From DASZZX01 sp036260415 (GTDB lineage: Bacteria > Actinomycetota > Nitriliruptoria > Nitriliruptorales > JAHWKO01), in the NCBI GenBank assembly GCA_036260415.1, contig DASZZX010000406.1:1-6024 (forward strand): 6,024 nucleotides of DNA, given 5' to 3'. The notes under the pieces are model-generated. The model worked only from the letters and a program-made list of their open reading frames with translations, was not told where the DNA came from and searched no databases. Below are positions 5,188-6,024 of the stretch, piece after piece. The translations under genes were made by a program, and so were the position numbers. Each line of letters begins with the position of its first letter. Within the stretch, counting starts at the first letter, position 1.

Positions 5188-5329
5188 CACAGGTCGTGAC
5201 CCCGGCCGGCGCGGTCGCGCGCGCCGAGTCGTCGCCGCGGCCAGGGGCCGGTCGGGACCGGTGTGTCCACCGTCGCGACGCAACGCCCGCGACCATCCCG
5301 AAACATGAGCGTGGCCATCTTCGACAGCC

Positions 5330-5336
5330 AAGGAGG
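5330..5336 (+). promoter_or_regulatory. Ribosome binding site of the carbonic anhydrase gene
   Basis: AAGGAGG followed by AGACG and the ATG at 5342. This near-perfect anti-16S match fixes the start and suggests strong translation compared with the leaderless-looking mtnA. Confidence 0.8.
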
Positions 5337-5341
5337 AGACG

Positions 5342-5908
5342 ATGGCGCTTGTCGACGAGCTGATCGAGGCCAACGATCGCTTCGCGGTGGGTTTCGACGC
5401 GGGTGACCTCCCGAGCCCTCCACGTCGTCGGGTCGTTGTGCTGACCTGCATGGACTCCCGGCTCCATCCTGAGGACTTCCTCGGCTTCGGGATGGGCGAC
5501 GCGCACGTGATCCGCAACGCCGGAGGACGTGCGTCGCCCGACGCGATCCGCTCGCTCGTGATCTCCTCGCGCGAGCTCGGGACCCGCCGTCTCGTGGTGA
5601 TCCACCACACGGATTGCGGGATGCTGACGCTGACGAACGAGGATCTGCGCACCACGCTCCGCGAGGATGCGGGGGTCGACGCGACCGACATCGACTTCCT
5701 CCCCTTCTCCGACCTCGAGGGCAGCGTCCGCGAGGACGTGGAGACGATCGTGTCCTCGCCCTTGCTCGCCAGCGGCCTCGAGGTCTCGGGGTTTGTCTAC
5801 GACGTCGAGACTGGCCGCATCCGACAGGTCGTCGACACGGTCGCGACGGCAGGTCCTCCGAGCGACGGCGCCTCGCCCACGTCCGACACCGACCTCACCG
5901 ACGGCTGA
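5342..5908 (+). CDS. Beta-class carbonic anhydrase
   Basis: Predicted cytoplasmic zinc enzyme interconverting CO2 and bicarbonate; 188 residues, with no signal peptide or membrane segment. CMDSRL (36-41) supplies zinc ligand Cys36 and the Asp38-Arg40 dyad. HVIRNAGG (55-62) is the conserved substrate-pocket segment. HHTDCGML (88-95) supplies His89 and Cys92 as the other zinc ligands. SLVISSRELGT (71-81) and GFVYDVETGRI (150-160) are also family-typical. The layout resembles the short mycobacterial enzyme Rv1284 as I recall it. After about residue 168 there is an acidic, Ser/Asp/Thr-rich tail of about 20 residues that looks disordered and non-catalytic. The ATG follows AAGGAGG by 5 nt. The gene stands alone in its direction, with 370 bp of non-coding DNA before it and hairpins after it, so it is probably a single-gene unit unrelated in function to the isomerase and aldolase. 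Confidence 0.92.
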   Translation: MALVDELIEANDRFAVGFDAGDLPSPPRRRVVVLTCMDSRLHPEDFLGFGMGDAHVIRNAGGRASPDAIRSLVISSRELGTRRLVVIHHTDCGMLTLTNEDLRTTLREDAGVDATDIDFLPFSDLEGSVREDVETIVSSPLLASGLEVSGFVYDVETGRIRQVVDTVATAGPPSDGASPTSDTDLTDG

Positions 5909-5929
5909 ACGGCCACTCGCGTTCGGGGC

Positions 5930-5946
5930 GTCACCATGCCGGTGAC
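5930..5946 (+). terminator. Stem-loop after the carbonic anhydrase gene
   Basis: GTCACC (5930-5935), loop ATGCC, GGTGAC (5941-5946), beginning 22 nt after the stop codon. Only six pairs and no U-tract, so a weak terminator at best. The palindrome CCGACGTCGG (5946-5955) follows directly. Confidence 0.35.
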
Positions 5947-5959
5947 CGACGTCGGCCGC

Positions 5960-5976
5960 GGTCGCACCACGCGACC
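5960..5976 (+). terminator. Second stem-loop after the carbonic anhydrase gene
   Basis: GGTCGC (5960-5965), loop ACCAC, GCGACC (5971-5976). It lies in the last 116 bases of the window, where no gene is recognisable. Tandem small hairpins fit a 3'-end region, but each alone is within what GC-rich DNA gives by chance. Confidence 0.3.
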
Positions 5977-6024
5977 TCCCAGGTGCGCTGTTCCGGCCGC
6001 GTCGACCGCCTGCGGGCGTTTGAA

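Larger units (their letters stand above)
4972..5341. other. Divergent intergenic region between aldolase and carbonic anhydrase genes
   Basis: 370 bp with no convincing coding frame; translations on both strands are Arg/Pro/Gly-rich shadows. It holds the aldolase ribosome binding site and candidate promoter at the left, a pair of GGTTAC direct repeats near 5134-5149, a TTCCG-TG-CGGAA palindrome at 5176-5187, and the carbonic anhydrase ribosome binding site at the right end. I found no tRNA and no riboswitch I recognise. Confidence 0.5.

Noticed and set aside
5184..5189. GGAACA as a SigH-type -35 element
   Set aside because: No GTT -10 partner at the required 16-19 bp spacing.
4426..5199. Plus-strand open frame of 257 codons opposite the aldolase
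   Set aside because: His/Gly/Arg/Val-rich shadow of the aldolase gene and its leader.
5305..5403. Small frame MSVAIFDSQGGD starting before the carbonic anhydrase gene
   Set aside because: No ribosome binding site, Arg/Gly-rich after the first dozen residues, and it overlaps the strong ribosome binding site and start of the carbonic anhydrase gene.

Overview
The window is very GC-rich, with strong G/C bias at third codon positions, GTG starts and a candidate leaderless gene. This points to a high-GC actinomycete-type bacterium. I cannot place it to genus; a deep-branching actinobacterial class such as Nitriliruptoria is possible but is only a guess.

Layout. (1) Positions 1-339, minus strand: the N-terminal 113 codons of a PqqD-family protein, running off the left edge. 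Its leader holds a perfect 9-4-9 hairpin (364-385), and a 14-bp perfect palindrome (455-468) lies further upstream. (2) About 631-790, plus strand: a frameshifted remnant of the C-terminal helix-turn-helix of a CRP/FNR-type regulator. (3) 887-2079, minus strand: a decayed gene for a lipoprotein-like, probably seven-bladed YVTN/YncE-type beta-propeller. Its recognisable blades are spread over all three minus-strand frames. Most breaks fall in short G/C runs, and it carries a 35-bp triplication and a GCCCC triplet expansion. (4) 2253-3176, plus strand: an intact ROK-family kinase very like fructokinase Mak. (5) 3253-4320, plus strand: an intact MtnA-type aldose-1-phosphate isomerase with a candidate leaderless promoter. 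(6) 4330-4971, minus strand: a class II (fuculose-phosphate-type) aldolase facing MtnA tail to tail, with a perfect hairpin built from both stop codons. (7) 5342-5908, plus strand: a beta-class carbonic anhydrase with a strong ribosome binding site, followed by two small hairpins.

How the genes may work together. An MtnA-type isomerase beside a FucA-type aldolase, rather than an MtnB dehydratase, fits the known salvage of 5-methylthioribose or 5-deoxyribose phosphates to dihydroxyacetone phosphate plus an aldehyde (the DHAP shunt or 5-deoxyribose disposal route). The kinase or phosphorylase that would feed it is not visible, unless the adjacent Mak-like kinase has been recruited, which is speculation. 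The left third looks like a region under decay. The genes on the right are intact with all catalytic residues, so general sequencing error is a less likely explanation for the broken genes, though it is not excluded.
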